Below are positions 17,855-27,052 of a DNA stretch of 64,000 nt, piece by piece. This DNA is from Rhodoferax bucti (GTDB lineage: Bacteria; Pseudomonadota; Gammaproteobacteria; Burkholderiales; Burkholderiaceae_C): positions 1,240,001-1,304,000 of the forward strand of contig NZ_VAHD01000001.1 in assembly GCF_005876985.1 (NCBI RefSeq). Reading direction: 5' to 3'. The notes beneath the pieces were generated by a model. That model had not been told where the DNA came from and did not search any database. It saw only the letters and a program-made list of their open reading frames with translations. Both the position numbers and the translations under genes were made by a program. Each line of letters opens with the position of its first letter. The stretch's first letter is position 1.

Positions 17855-17884
17855 GTCTCGTTCAGCGCAAGCGGCGTAGTGCCG

Positions 17885-18820
17885 CTAGCTGTGTTGCTTC
17901 AAGACGGCGCGGGTGTCAAAAGCCTGCACTCCCTGCCGGTCCATACGCAGGCGCAGCACCCAGGCGCGGCGCTGGTTGTCGTTGTCGGTTTCCTTCATCA
18001 CGAAGTTGCCCACGCTGTATATGAGGGGTTTGCCGCGGTACTGCTCGGTGTCTTGCGTCACATGCGGGTGACCACCGATGACGGCGTCCGCCCCGGCCTC
18101 CACCATCAAGCGGGCCAGTTGGCGCTGGCGGGTGTTGGCGGCAGGTTCGTTTTCCCACCCCCAGTGCATCACCGGAATAACCAGGTCGGCCCGGTGTACG
18201 GTGCGGGCCGCGCGTATGTCGGCCACCACCTGCTCATCTTCGCTCCAGGCGCTGCCGGGGGCGTCAAAGTCGGCCTCGAAGCTTCGGGGCATGAACTCGT
18301 TGTAGCCCAGCAGCGCAATGCGCAAACCTTTGCGCTCCAGGATCAGCGGGGTGTGCGCCTCTTTGAGGTTGCGGCCGCCCCCAAAGTACTGCAAGCCTGC
18401 TGCGGGCAGCAGGGAGAGCATTTCATCAAAGGCTTCGCGGCCGTAGTCGCCCGAGTGGTTGTTGGCCAGGGCCAGCGCGTCAAAGTGGCGCCGGAGCACT
18501 GGCAGGGTGCGCGGGTGGGCGCGGAAGGTGTAGTTTTTGTCACCGGCCGAGCCGGTGGTGGCGACCACGCATTCGAGGTTGCCGATGCGGATGTCCGCAT
18601 TCTTGAAAAAATGGCTGAAGCCGCCAAAGGGGTCGTCCCCCCGCGCGATCATGGCGCCGGCCACGTCGTCCAGCACGATATCGCCGGCAAACACCAGGGT
18701 GACCACGCCCGCCTTTTCTGGCGCGGTGGTTGGCTGCTGCGCGAGAGCGTGTCCGCTACCCAGCCAACCAGCACAGGCAAGTAGTACGCCGAACAGCGCG
18801 CTGGAGAGGCGGCGGCTCAT
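17885..18820 (-). CDS. CapA-family protein (poly-gamma-glutamate biosynthesis-type phosphoesterase fold)
   Basis: 311 residues, exported. The signal region is SALFGVLLACAGWLGSGHALAQ; LLAC resembles a lipobox, so either a lipoprotein or a Sec-cleaved periplasmic protein is possible. The mature part is a calcineurin-like CapA (PGA_cap) domain: VFAGDIVLDD, GNLECVV, ANNHSGDYG, and PVMHWGWEN...GGHPHVTQ, giving the conserved Asp, Asn and His positions of that fold. CapA takes part in polyglutamate capsule synthesis, but no capBC partners are here. ATG at 18820 overlaps the upstream gene by 4 bases. The longer open frame upstream is a shadow. Confidence 0.85.
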   Translation of the reverse strand: MSRRLSSALFGVLLACAGWLGSGHALAQQPTTAPEKAGVVTLVFAGDIVLDDVAGAMIARGDDPFGGFSHFFKNADIRIGNLECVVATTGSAGDKNYTFRAHPRTLPVLRRHFDALALANNHSGDYGREAFDEMLSLLPAAGLQYFGGGRNLKEAHTPLILERKGLRIALLGYNEFMPRSFEADFDAPGSAWSEDEQVVADIRAARTVHRADLVIPVMHWGWENEPAANTRQRQLARLMVEAGADAVIGGHPHVTQDTEQYRGKPLIYSVGNFVMKETDNDNQRRAWVLRLRMDRQGVQAFDTRAVLKQHS

Positions 18821-19251
18821 GGCTGCACCCCGTGCAATACACACTCGTACTGCAGCTCGCGCTCGACCGGGCCTGCATACACAAACTGCTTGCCGCTCAG
18901 CCGCTGCCCGTGCGGGCTTGCCGGAAAGGGCGGCAGGTAGGTCACCTGCTGCACCAGCACCGGCTGGGTACGCGTATCCAGGTAGGCGTAGGTTTTGATG
19001 TAGTCGGGCTGCGCACCTCGCCCCACCACCACGGCCTTGAACCGGAAGCGCCCGCCCACCTCCACCGAGGCTACGGGGTACGGGTCTTCCACCGGCGTGG
19101 CGTCCAGCGTTTGGGTGCTGCCGGCGTAGGTGAGCTCGCAGCGCAGCAAGGGGCTGGCATGGAGTGCACTGGCGCATACGGCCGGGGCCAGCAGGCCCAG
19201 CGCGAGCCGGCCAACACGATGCAAAGTGGGGGAGTCAGGTGCCGCAGTCAT
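18817..19251 (-). CDS. Hypothetical secreted protein, 144 residues
   Basis: Starts at ATG 19251 (MTAAPDSPTLHRVGRLALG), with a probable signal peptide ending near ASALHASP. The mature part has two or more cysteines (LLRCELTY and YECVLHG) and looks beta-rich. I do not recognise the family. A CACAAT lies 6 bases before the start (leaderless type), and the stop overlaps the capA-like start by 4 bases, so the two exported proteins are translationally coupled and probably act together. Confidence 0.72.
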   Translation of the reverse strand: MTAAPDSPTLHRVGRLALGLLAPAVCASALHASPLLRCELTYAGSTQTLDATPVEDPYPVASVEVGGRFRFKAVVVGRGAQPDYIKTYAYLDTRTQPVLVQQVTYLPPFPASPHGQRLSGKQFVYAGPVERELQYECVLHGVQP

Positions 19252-19291
19252 GCGCGCATTGTGCATGGCTGCGCTCGCTCGCCGGCGCCGC

Positions 19292-19960
19292 TTACAGCGA
19301 TTGCACCAGCGTAGGGGTCAGGGAGCGCAGGCTGTCGATAGTCACATCGGCCAGCGCCAGGGTGGGGGCATCCAGCGGGAACTCCGGGCAGGGCGCCGCC
19401 ACTGCGCGCATGCCGGCCGCGCGCAAGGCCAAGAGGCCGTTGGGCGCGTCTTCAATGCCCAGGGCCTCGCCGGGCGCAACGCCCAAGGTCGCCACTGCAC
19501 GCAGGTAAATCTCGGGATGAGGCTTGCCGTGTTGCACGTCATCGCCAGTCCAGATGCTCTGGAAATAGCGCCCGAAGCCGGTGAGCCGCATGGCGCAGTC
19601 CACCAGGTTGCGGGGTGAGCCCGAGGCCAGCGCAAGCGGGTAGTGCTGCGCCAAGGCCTCCAACGCCTCGGCTGCACCGGGGCGGGTGGGTAAGGCCGAC
19701 TCAAACGCGGCTTGTACCCGTTGCTTGACCTGATCGGCCACGTCCTGCGCCTGGAGGTGCAGCAGCCCCAAGCGCTGGCGCATCTGCTCTGACCATACCG
19801 AGGTGCTGCAGCCCAGCATGGCCATCTGGTCCTCATGCGTCCAGACGTGGCCCAGCGCTGCGGCGTAGTCGGCACGCACGCGCTGCCAGATGACTTCGGA
19901 GTCGATCAGCACCCCATCCATGTCGAACACGATGGCGCGGATGGGGCGGTGGAGCGTCAC
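19292..19960 (-). CDS. HAD-superfamily sugar-phosphate phosphatase or phosphomutase
   Basis: 222 residues. HAD motif I FDMDGVLIDSE, motif II ALASGSPRN, motif III KPHPEIYL and motif IV GIEDAPNGLLAL are all present, with a helical cap (about 15-80), as in beta-phosphoglucomutase and 2-deoxyglucose-6-phosphatase types. The start is a GTG at 19960 with AAGGAT about 8 bases upstream. It is the last gene of the sugar-transport operon, 11 bases after the permease, so a role on a phosphorylated pentose or pentitol is reasonable but inferred. Confidence 0.86.
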   Translation of the reverse strand: MTLHRPIRAIVFDMDGVLIDSEVIWQRVRADYAAALGHVWTHEDQMAMLGCSTSVWSEQMRQRLGLLHLQAQDVADQVKQRVQAAFESALPTRPGAAEALEALAQHYPLALASGSPRNLVDCAMRLTGFGRYFQSIWTGDDVQHGKPHPEIYLRAVATLGVAPGEALGIEDAPNGLLALRAAGMRAVAAPCPEFPLDAPTLALADVTIDSLRSLTPTLVQSL

Positions 19961-19971
19961 CTTATCGATCC

Positions 19972-21231
19972 TTATGCCCGTCCGTGGGACACGCGGGACT
20001 GGCGGGCCAGCGAATCCACGATCACGGCCACCGCCAGCACGGCACCGGTGATCATGTACCGCAGGGAGGACGACAAATCCAACAGCGTGAGCCCGCTGGA
20101 GATGGACTGGATCACGATGATGCCCAGCAAGGCCGAGTAGGCGCTGCCCCGCCCGCCGAAGAGGCTGGTGCCGCCGATGACGGCTGCTGCAATCGCGTTC
20201 AGGTTCACATCCCCGGTGCCGGCCTGCTGGCTGGCCGACGCCAAGCGGGCCGAGGCCAGCACACCACCGAAAGCGGCCAACACCGCGCACAGCACGAAGG
20301 CGCTGGAGTACACCGCCCGCACATTGATACCGGCGCGGCGCGCGGCTTCGCGGTTGCCGCCTACAGCGTGAATCATGCGGCCCCACTGGGTGCGGGTGAG
20401 CAGGTAGTTCAGGCCCACCACCAGGCTGATGAAGATGCCGAACAGCCACGGAATGCCACGGTCTTGGTAGAAGTACAGCGCAATCACTTCCAGCACCACC
20501 GTCGGGGTCAGCGTGCGGAACAGCAGATGCCCCATGCTCTCACCCGACAAGCCGGCCGCACGGCGGCGGTCAGAGGTGCGCTTGCCGCTCACAAACATTA
20601 CCAAGCCCGCTAGTGCGACCAGGCTGTACGCCAGCCACGCCGGCATGAACAGGCTTTGGCCCAGGTCCACCAGCGGCGAGCCGTAGGGCAGGTTGATGGA
20701 GCCGGTGCTGCCCAGGATGTAGAGCTGCGCGCCCAGAATGGCCAGCAAGCCCGCCAGGGTGGACACAAAGCTGGGCATGCCGAAGCGGTTGAACAGCTGG
20801 GCATACAACAGGCCGATGACGGCGCCGGTGGCCACGGCAGCCGCAATCGCCAGGCCTACCGGCCAACCCTGGTTGACCCAGAGCACGCCCACGATGGCAG
20901 AGGCAAAGCCGCTCACCGAGCCGACCGAGAGGTCGATCTCGCCCACCATGAGGATGCAGACGATACCCAGCGAAATGACGCCGATGGTCGAGGCATCAAA
21001 CAGCATGTTGATGAGGTTGGTGCTGGAGAGAAAGATGGGGTTGATGCTCTGGAAGATGGTCCAGATGATGGCCAGCCCGACGATGACGGGCAGCGAGCCC
21101 AGGTCACCCGAGCGGACCTGGTCGATAAAGGTGCGAATGGCACCGGCAACGCCGGTTTCTACCTGGTAGCGTTCGTCGCTGCGGTCCAGCAAAGGGGCGG
21201 CCGCGGCGGGAGGAGTGTTAGCGCTTGTCAT
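19972..21231 (-). CDS. Sugar ABC transporter permease (XylH/RbsC type)
   Basis: 419 residues, inner-membrane permease of the CUT2 sugar-transporter class. About ten hydrophobic helices; the conserved permease loops are seen in VGEIDLSVGSVSGFASAIVG and AVGGNREAARRAGIN (the EAA-like cytoplasmic loop). CUT2 systems import monosaccharides such as xylose and ribose. The N-terminal 35 residues are cytosolic. It lies 9 bases after the ATPase gene. Confidence 0.92.
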   Translation of the reverse strand: MTSANTPPAAAAPLLDRSDERYQVETGVAGAIRTFIDQVRSGDLGSLPVIVGLAIIWTIFQSINPIFLSSTNLINMLFDASTIGVISLGIVCILMVGEIDLSVGSVSGFASAIVGVLWVNQGWPVGLAIAAAVATGAVIGLLYAQLFNRFGMPSFVSTLAGLLAILGAQLYILGSTGSINLPYGSPLVDLGQSLFMPAWLAYSLVALAGLVMFVSGKRTSDRRRAAGLSGESMGHLLFRTLTPTVVLEVIALYFYQDRGIPWLFGIFISLVVGLNYLLTRTQWGRMIHAVGGNREAARRAGINVRAVYSSAFVLCAVLAAFGGVLASARLASASQQAGTGDVNLNAIAAAVIGGTSLFGGRGSAYSALLGIIVIQSISSGLTLLDLSSSLRYMITGAVLAVAVIVDSLARQSRVSHGRA

Positions 21232-21240
21232 AGAGGGTTC

Positions 21241-22062
21241 TCACGCGGTCGGGGTGGAGGCGGTTTGGCGGCGGTTGGAGCGGCGGGATACGGAGTTGTC
21301 CGAGGCCCCGGTAATGGCACTGACCAGCTCCTGGTTGGAGGCATCGGGCAGGAAGACGCCGTTGTTCTTGCCCAGGCGCAGCACCACAATGCGGTCGGCT
21401 ACGGCGCGCACGTCTTCCATGTTGTGGCTGATCATGACCACACCCAGGCCTTTGGCGCGCACCCGTTCAATCAGGTCCAGCACTTCGGCGGTCTGGGCCA
21501 CGCCCAGGGCGGCGGTGGGCTCGTCCAGCAAAATGAGTTTGGGGGCAGATAGCAGGGAGCGGGCAATCGCCACCGTTTGGCGCTGGCCGCCGGAGAGCGA
21601 TGCCACCGGAATGCGCACACTCGGAATGCGGGCCGACAACTCGTTGAGCAGTTGCCAGGACTTCACTTCCATGTCTACCTCGTTGAGCGCCAGGGGGCTC
21701 ATTTCGCGGCCGAGGAAGATGTTGGCCACCACGTCCAGGTTCTCGCACAAGGCGAGGTCCTGGAACACGGTGGCAATACCCAGTTCCAGCGAGGCGCCGG
21801 GGTCGTCCAGTACGACCTCCTGGCCGCAGAAGGACATGGTGCCCGAGGTTGGCTGGTGCACACCGGACAAAATTTTGACCAGTGTGGACTTGCCGGCCCC
21901 GTTATCGCCAACCAAGGCAACGACCTCTCCTGCATGAACGTCCAGATCGATGTCGGTGAGCGCGGCCACCGCGCCGAAGCGCTTGGACACGCCTCGCAGA
22001 CTCAGAACCGGCTCGCGCTTGGACTGTGCGGGAGCGGTTGTTGGCTTTGGTTGGTTTGTCAT
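21241..22062 (-). CDS. Sugar ABC transporter ATP-binding protein (single ATPase domain)
   Basis: 273 residues with Walker A VGDNGAGKSTLVKI, signature LSGGQRQTVAIARSL, Walker B LILLDEPTAAL and the switch histidine (ISHN). CUT2 systems usually have a double-length ATPase of about 500 residues with two cassettes; this one has a single cassette, like FrcA-type fructose/pentose importers. It would act as a homodimer with the permease. Start MTNQPKPTTAP, 9 bases after the binding-protein gene. Confidence 0.92.
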   Translation of the reverse strand: MTNQPKPTTAPAQSKREPVLSLRGVSKRFGAVAALTDIDLDVHAGEVVALVGDNGAGKSTLVKILSGVHQPTSGTMSFCGQEVVLDDPGASLELGIATVFQDLALCENLDVVANIFLGREMSPLALNEVDMEVKSWQLLNELSARIPSVRIPVASLSGGQRQTVAIARSLLSAPKLILLDEPTAALGVAQTAEVLDLIERVRAKGLGVVMISHNMEDVRAVADRIVVLRLGKNNGVFLPDASNQELVSAITGASDNSVSRRSNRRQTASTPTA

Positions 22063-22071
22063 GGTGCGTAC

Positions 22072-23151
22072 TTACTTGGTGATGCCCAGCTTCTTGCAGC
22101 CTTCGGCGTAGCGGTCTACGCAGAGTTCGGCGGCGGTCTGGATCGGCTTGCCGCTGACCATCTTGTCGATGATTTCGGCCTTCAGGTTCTCGGCAGTGAC
22201 CACCGCTGGGGTGAACAGTTGCGAGGGGGTGTCATACAACATCATTTCGGCCTTGGGCGTTTCGCCGGCCAGCAGCTTCACGGCCACTTGGGCAGCCGCC
22301 GCCGCCACGATTTCGCTGGGCTTGGAGATGGTGTTGTACTGGTCGCCGGCAATGATGAGTTGCAGTGCGGCAATGGTGGCATCGTTGCCCGACACCGGAG
22401 GCACGGGGTTCACGCCAGCGGCCTTGAACGCAGCGATGGCGCCACCGCCGGTGCCGTCGTTGGCAGCGACCACGCCCACGATCTTTTTGCCGAAGCGGGA
22501 AATCTGGCCGGCAGCCCATTGCTGCGCCTTGGCGGGCACCCAATCAGGGGTGTCGTACTCGGCCAGGATTTTGTAGCCGCTGTTGTCCAGGCTGGAGTGG
22601 ATGCCCTTCTTGATCAGGCCGGCAGCCGCGTCGGTGGGCGAGCCGTTGATCTGCAGCAGGCCGACGTCCTTGGGCGACACGCCCTTGGCCTTCAGGTGGG
22701 CCACCAGCGAGTCGGCAATCGCTTTGCCGATGCCTTCGTTGTTGAACGACACGTAAAAGTCTGCCTTGGCCGCAGGAATGGGGCGGTCATACGCAATCAC
22801 CTTGATGCCTTTGGCCTGGGCGGCTTTCACCAGCGAGGCGGCGGCGGTGGAGTCCACTGGGTCCAGCACGATGGCCTTGGCACCTTGGGCAATGGCGGAG
22901 TTGAACTGCTGTTGCTGGCGGGAAGCGTCGCCATCGGCGTTTTGGTAAATCACTTCGCAAGCGGCGCAGAGCTTCTTCATCTCGGCCACGAAGCCGGGGC
23001 GGTCGTGCTGCTCATAGCGGGTGGACGATTGGTCGGGCATCAGGAACGCCACTTTGGCGGGGGTGATGGTTTGGGCGTACACCGAAGCGGCGCCCAGTAC
23101 CAGGGATGTCAATGCGGCAGCGCGTGCCAATTTCCAGGAATGAACTTTCAT
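22072..23151 (-). CDS. Periplasmic sugar-binding protein (XylF/RbsB type)
   Basis: 359 residues. The ATG at 23151 (MKVHSWKLARAAALTS) is preceded by GGAGA 5-10 bases upstream; a further ATG at 23163 would place that ribosome site inside the gene, so it is rejected. The Sec signal peptide ends near ASVYAQ. The mature protein is a type I periplasmic-binding fold: VAFLMPDQSSTRYEQHDRPGF at the start, DPVDSTAAASLVKAA and VSFNNEGIGKA in the ligand hinge region. A xylose-like or pentitol ligand is possible. Confidence 0.92.
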   Translation of the reverse strand: MKVHSWKLARAAALTSLVLGAASVYAQTITPAKVAFLMPDQSSTRYEQHDRPGFVAEMKKLCAACEVIYQNADGDASRQQQQFNSAIAQGAKAIVLDPVDSTAAASLVKAAQAKGIKVIAYDRPIPAAKADFYVSFNNEGIGKAIADSLVAHLKAKGVSPKDVGLLQINGSPTDAAAGLIKKGIHSSLDNSGYKILAEYDTPDWVPAKAQQWAAGQISRFGKKIVGVVAANDGTGGGAIAAFKAAGVNPVPPVSGNDATIAALQLIIAGDQYNTISKPSEIVAAAAAQVAVKLLAGETPKAEMMLYDTPSQLFTPAVVTAENLKAEIIDKMVSGKPIQTAAELCVDRYAEGCKKLGITK

Positions 23152-23239
23152 GGTTGTCTCCAATATCGTGAGTTGTTAGTCGTATCAATGCAATAAACAC
23201 AGGCAAGGCAAAAGCGGTCAGGGTCGGTGCGGGGTCTCC

Positions 23240-24796
23240 TCAGGTTAACGTGGTGGGTGCGCCACGCAAAGCGTGCATGGCGGGTTTCAGGGCCGGGTAC
23301 AGGGCCACGTACTGCGCAAACAGTGCGTCGTAAGCGGCCTGTGCCTGGGGGTTAGGGGTGGTGCGCAATACCGGGGTGACCCAGCCTTGGCGCACCGCAT
23401 CGGCGGTGATCAGCCCTGCGCCATAGGCGGCCAGCAGGGCGGCGCCCAGCGAGGCTTCCACCTCTTCTTGCAGGGTGTAGACGGGGCGGCCGGTGACGTC
23501 GGCAATGATCTGCATCCACAGGTCGGAATGGGCGGCACCGCCTACTACCACCAGGCGCTCGTCCAGCGCACCCACGCCCCGGATGCCGGCTTCGATGTTG
23601 TGGCGCAGCGCGTAAGTCACACCTTCGAGCACCGCGCGGTAGAGGTTGGCGCGGCCGTGGTGCAAGCCCAAGCCCACAAAGGCGCCGCTGGCCTTGGCAT
23701 CCCACACGGGGCTGCGCTCGCCCATCAGGTAGGGCAAAAACAGCAGGCCGTCGCTGCCGGGGGGGAGCGGGGCTGCGTCGTGCTCCAGCAGGCTGTGCGG
23801 GTCCACGCCTTGGACTTTGGCGGCAGCAATTTCGGCCTGGCAAAAGGTCTCGCGGAACCAGGTGACCGAGGCACCGGCGGCAATGGCACCGCCGAACACA
23901 TACAAATCCTGCGCGCCGTTGAACACATGCGGCATGCTGATGAGGCCGTGGCGGGCATCCACCCCGGGGCGGATGGTGCCCCAGCACATGCTGGTGCCGA
24001 TCATGGCGACATGGTTGCCGGGCTGGGCGGCACCGGCGGCCAGAGTGGCCACGGCTGCATCCACGCCACCAGCCACCACAGGGGTGCCGGCCTCCAGGCC
24101 CAGGCGCTCGGCCCACGCGGGCAGCAAGGGGCCGACCACGCCGCTGGACTCCACCAAGCGGTCCGGCATCATGCGGCGGGGAATGCCCAGCATGGCCAAG
24201 GCCTCGTCAGACCAGGTGCGGGCCTTCACGTCATACACCCCGCCGATGTTGCCGGCCGAGCTGTGGTCCACCGCCACTTCGCCGGTCAGGCGGGCGTTCA
24301 CGTAGCTGTTGGGCGGCAGGAACTTGTTGGTGGCGGCCCACACCGCGGGCTCATGCTCACGCAGCCACAGCATCTTGGTGTAGCCGTAGTAGCTGTCCAC
24401 GCTGTTGCCGGTGATGTCATACAGGCGCTCCAGGTCCACGGTGCGCTGCACCCACTCCACCTCTGCGGTAGCGCGGCGGTCCATCCAGATCAGGCAGGGG
24501 TACAAGGCCTTGCCAGCGGTATCCACCGGAATGCCACTGCCACCGTACAAGCTGCTCACACATATCGATTTGATAGCACTCCGCGCAATACCGGCGGGCG
24601 CTAGCACGCCTTTGATGCATATTTCCACCGCATCCAGCCACACATCGGGCCACTGCTGGGCCCAGAGCGGCTTGGGCGTTTCCACCTGGTAGGCGTGGGA
24701 GTGCTGGGCCACGATGGCGCCGGTGGTGCTCACCAGCACCGCCTTGGTGCTTTGGGTGCCGATATCGACCCCGATGACGTAGGCTGCGGTGCTCAT
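23240..24796 (-). CDS. FGGY-family carbohydrate kinase
   Basis: 518 residues from ATG 24796. The first GTG at 24802 overlaps the upstream stop (GTGA) and is an alternative start. The kinase opens with GVDIGTQSTKAVL (phosphate 1 motif) and carries the catalytic region GGVDAAVATLAAG and GGAAHSDLWMQIIADV in the C-terminal FGGY signature area. Such kinases phosphorylate pentuloses, for example D-ribulose or xylulose. Next to a ribitol-dehydrogenase-like SDR, D-ribulokinase is the simplest guess. Residues about 65-80 (LAPAGIARSAIKSI) are encoded by a copy of the dispersed repeat. Confidence 0.9.
   Translation of the reverse strand: MSTAAYVIGVDIGTQSTKAVLVSTTGAIVAQHSHAYQVETPKPLWAQQWPDVWLDAVEICIKGVLAPAGIARSAIKSICVSSLYGGSGIPVDTAGKALYPCLIWMDRRATAEVEWVQRTVDLERLYDITGNSVDSYYGYTKMLWLREHEPAVWAATNKFLPPNSYVNARLTGEVAVDHSSAGNIGGVYDVKARTWSDEALAMLGIPRRMMPDRLVESSGVVGPLLPAWAERLGLEAGTPVVAGGVDAAVATLAAGAAQPGNHVAMIGTSMCWGTIRPGVDARHGLISMPHVFNGAQDLYVFGGAIAAGASVTWFRETFCQAEIAAAKVQGVDPHSLLEHDAAPLPPGSDGLLFLPYLMGERSPVWDAKASGAFVGLGLHHGRANLYRAVLEGVTYALRHNIEAGIRGVGALDERLVVVGGAAHSDLWMQIIADVTGRPVYTLQEEVEASLGAALLAAYGAGLITADAVRQGWVTPVLRTTPNPQAQAAYDALFAQYVALYPALKPAMHALRGAPTTLT
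24563..24615 (+). repeat. Dispersed repeat, copy inside FGGY kinase
   Basis: On the plus strand: GATTTGATAGCACTCCGCGCA, a spacer, and GGCGGGCGCTAGC, matching the consensus order. The kinase reads the opposite strand, so the repeat gives the peptide APAGIARSAIKS rather than the hydrophobic version. Confidence 0.68.
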
Positions 24797-24798
24797 GC

Positions 24799-25533
24799 TC
24801 ACAGGTCCACGCTCAGGGGCAGGATTACCAGGTCGCGAATGACCACATTGCGCGGGCGGGTCAGCATGAACATCACCGAGTCGGCCACTTCCTTGGGCTG
24901 CATCAGGCTGCCGTTGGCCAGGGCTTCGTCCATCTTGGCTTTAGGCCAGTCGTCCAGCAGGGCGGTGACCACCGGGCCGGGGGCCACGGCGCCGATGCGC
25001 AGGCCGTGGGGCGCAATCTGGCGGCGCACGGTGTGCACAAAAGCCTGCACGGCGAATTTGGAGGCGGTGTAGATCGGCTCCCACACCACAGGCACCATGC
25101 CGGCGATGGAGCTGGTGACGATGATGTCGCCCGTCTTGCGCTCTTTCATGTGCGGCAGCACCGCCTGGATGGAGCGGAAGCAGGCGTTGATATTGAGGTT
25201 GAGCATGCGGTCCCAGGCGTCGGGGTCGCCGGTGGCCACTTCACCGCCGATGTAGGCACCGGCGTTGGCGTGGAAGATGTCGAGCTGCCCGGCGCGCGCC
25301 AGGATGCTGGGCACCATGGTGGCGACGCTGGCACCGTCGAGCAGGTCAATGGTCAGCGGGATGGCGCGCTCACCCAACTCGGCGCACAGGGTGGCCAGGC
25401 GGTCTGTGGCGCGGTCTACCAAAAACACGGTGGCGCCGGCTGCCAGCATGGACTTGGCACATTCCAGGCCAATGCCCGATGCTGCGCCGGTGACAGCGGC
25501 GACTTTTCCGGTGAGGGGGAGCGAGGTGTTCAT
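24799..25533 (-). CDS. SDR-family oxidoreductase, ribitol 2-dehydrogenase-like
   Basis: 244-residue NAD(P)-dependent dehydrogenase. Cofactor motif TGAASGIG (about 15-22), [10 protein letters not shown], catalytic serine in TSSIAG and the YTASK motif are all present. The overall style ([21 protein letters not shown]) resembles ribitol 2-dehydrogenases, which oxidise D-ribitol to D-ribulose; this is from memory of the family. The stop overlaps the GTG alternative start of the kinase by 4 bases, supporting a pathway dehydrogenase then kinase. Confidence 0.85.
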   Translation of the reverse strand: MNTSLPLTGKVAAVTGAASGIGLECAKSMLAAGATVFLVDRATDRLATLCAELGERAIPLTIDLLDGASVATMVPSILARAGQLDIFHANAGAYIGGEVATGDPDAWDRMLNLNINACFRSIQAVLPHMKERKTGDIIVTSSIAGMVPVVWEPIYTASKFAVQAFVHTVRRQIAPHGLRIGAVAPGPVVTALLDDWPKAKMDEALANGSLMQPKEVADSVMFMLTRPRNVVIRDLVILPLSVDL

Positions 25534-25631
25534 GTCGTTCTACAAGTGGTTAAACAAAATTCGGGCAAAGCCTTCCCCCGGGAAGGCGGCAAGCCTTCCA
25601 AAAAATCAGGGGCGGGCGGTGGGTGGGGGGC

Positions 25632-26513
25632 TTAGGCTGCGGCCTCGCAGTCCTCGTTCAGGCGGTAGTAGCGCCGGAAGCGCGAGGGCGGCATGTTCTT
25701 CTGGGTCAAAAACTGCCGGTTGAAGTTGGACACATTGTTGAACCCGCAGGCGTAGCAAATGTCGGTGACCGGCGTGTCGCTGGAGATCAGCATTTCGCAG
25801 GCCTTGTTGATGCGCAGACGGTTGAGGTACTGGATGAAGGGCACATCGGTATGCCGGCGGAAAAAACGCGAGAACGCGCTGGGCTCCATGCCGGCGTAGC
25901 GGGCCATGTCGGATTCGCTGAGCTGCTCGTCCAGGTGGTCCGCCAGATACGACAGCACCTGGTTGATGGTGGAGGACTGGTAGTCCTGCGTGTCGGGCCG
26001 GAAGCTGGGGCTGGCCAGCAGCGTGCTGTCCGAGGCAGTGGTCAAAATTTCCAGCAGGCTCAAAAACTTGTGCACGCGCTGAAAGCCTTTGACGTGCAGC
26101 AGGTCGCGCATCAAGGGCTCGGCCTTGGCAGAGGTAGCGGCGGAGAACAGGATGCCGCGTTGGGCGTCGGCCAGCAGGCGCTCAATCTGGCCCAGCTCGG
26201 GAAAGGCCTCCATGCCGCCCAGCATGCTTTTGTGGGAAAACTGCAGCACCACGCAGCGCTCGGGCACGGGCTAGTGGTCAGGCACTTCGCTGATCCAGTT
26301 GTGCGGCACGTTGGGGCCCACCATGTAGAGCTGGCCGGGAGCAAAGGTGCCGGTCTGGTCGCCCACATAAAAACGGCCGGAGGTGTGCGTCACCAGGTTG
26401 AGCTCGTACTCGGGGTGGAAATGCCAACGCACGGTCTCGTACGGGTACCCGTGCGTCCAGACCTTGAAGGACTCCTGTTCCTGAATACCCACCAGCTCGA
26501 GGTAAGGTGCCAT
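25632..26513 (-). pseudogene. AraC-family regulator interrupted by an in-frame TAG
   Basis: Two adjacent open frames in the same phase make one AraC regulator of about 293 codons. The N-terminal part (26271-26513) is a cupin-like sensor domain (WHFHPEYELNLV, GPNVPHNWIS) and stops at TAG 26271-26273. The rest (25632-26270) continues with no shift and ends in the two helix-turn-helix motifs (FSRFFRRHTDVPFIQYLNRL, ACGFNNVSNFNRQF). The stop sits between domain strands where the family normally continues (PDH-stop-PVPERC). Either a real nonsense mutation (one base from a sense codon such as CAG) or a sequencing error. It is the likely regulator of the adjacent sugar operon on the same strand. Confidence 0.88.
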
Positions 26514-26665
26514 GGCTTGTCTCCGTATCGTTGTGGCTCTTGGCGAATCAATGGCGCAAGCTTACGAACGGAGCCATGTGCGCACTACTGCGCAGCGGGC
26601 TATTTATTGATACTTTTTTTGCTTATAGGGTAAACACTGAGTTTGTATCAGTAGGGCACTCCGGC

Positions 26666-27031
26666 TTAGCGGATGCCGCGTATGTAGCGGTGTGCGTCGC
26701 TCTCCGTGGCGCCGATCAGCGAGTCCGATGCGCCGGGTGCCGCCCCCGAAAAAGGGGCCGGGCGGGAGTTGCCGCCCAGCACGCCCAGCAGCCGGTCGCG
26801 GTGGCTGGTGCGCGGGGGGGTGTGAGGCACCATGGCCAGCTCCAGCTTGGCCGCCCATTCGCCGAGGTCGGCATGGCCATCGTCTTGCGCGGCGGCCCGG
26901 GCAAAGCGGATGATTTCGGCTGCGTACTCGGTGTTGGCCGCCATCCACTCCGTGTCGGTCACGCGGCCGGTTTTGCGGCGCAGCAGCACGTGCAGGTGGG
27001 CGGCAATGGCCAGTTTTTCGCTGTTCAACAT
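26666..27031 (-). CDS. Hypothetical protein, 121 residues
   Basis: Starts 21 bases after the ammonium transporter and probably lies in its operon. The N-terminal half is helical (EKLAIAAHLHVLLRRKTGRV, AANTEYAAEIIRFARAA). The C-terminal 40 residues are disordered-looking and Pro/Gly-rich, ending in HRYIRGIR. It is not a PII protein, which would be the usual partner of Amt. Family not recognised. Confidence 0.7.
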   Translation of the reverse strand: MLNSEKLAIAAHLHVLLRRKTGRVTDTEWMAANTEYAAEIIRFARAAAQDDGHADLGEWAAKLELAMVPHTPPRTSHRDRLLGVLGGNSRPAPFSGAAPGASDSLIGATESDAHRYIRGIR

Positions 27032-27052
27032 GGGGTCCTCCTTGGCCTCAAG

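Noticed and set aside
23164..23239. Terminator or attenuator between the FGGY kinase and binding-protein genes
   Set aside because: No convincing stem followed by a T-run; only a possible weak promoter was seen.
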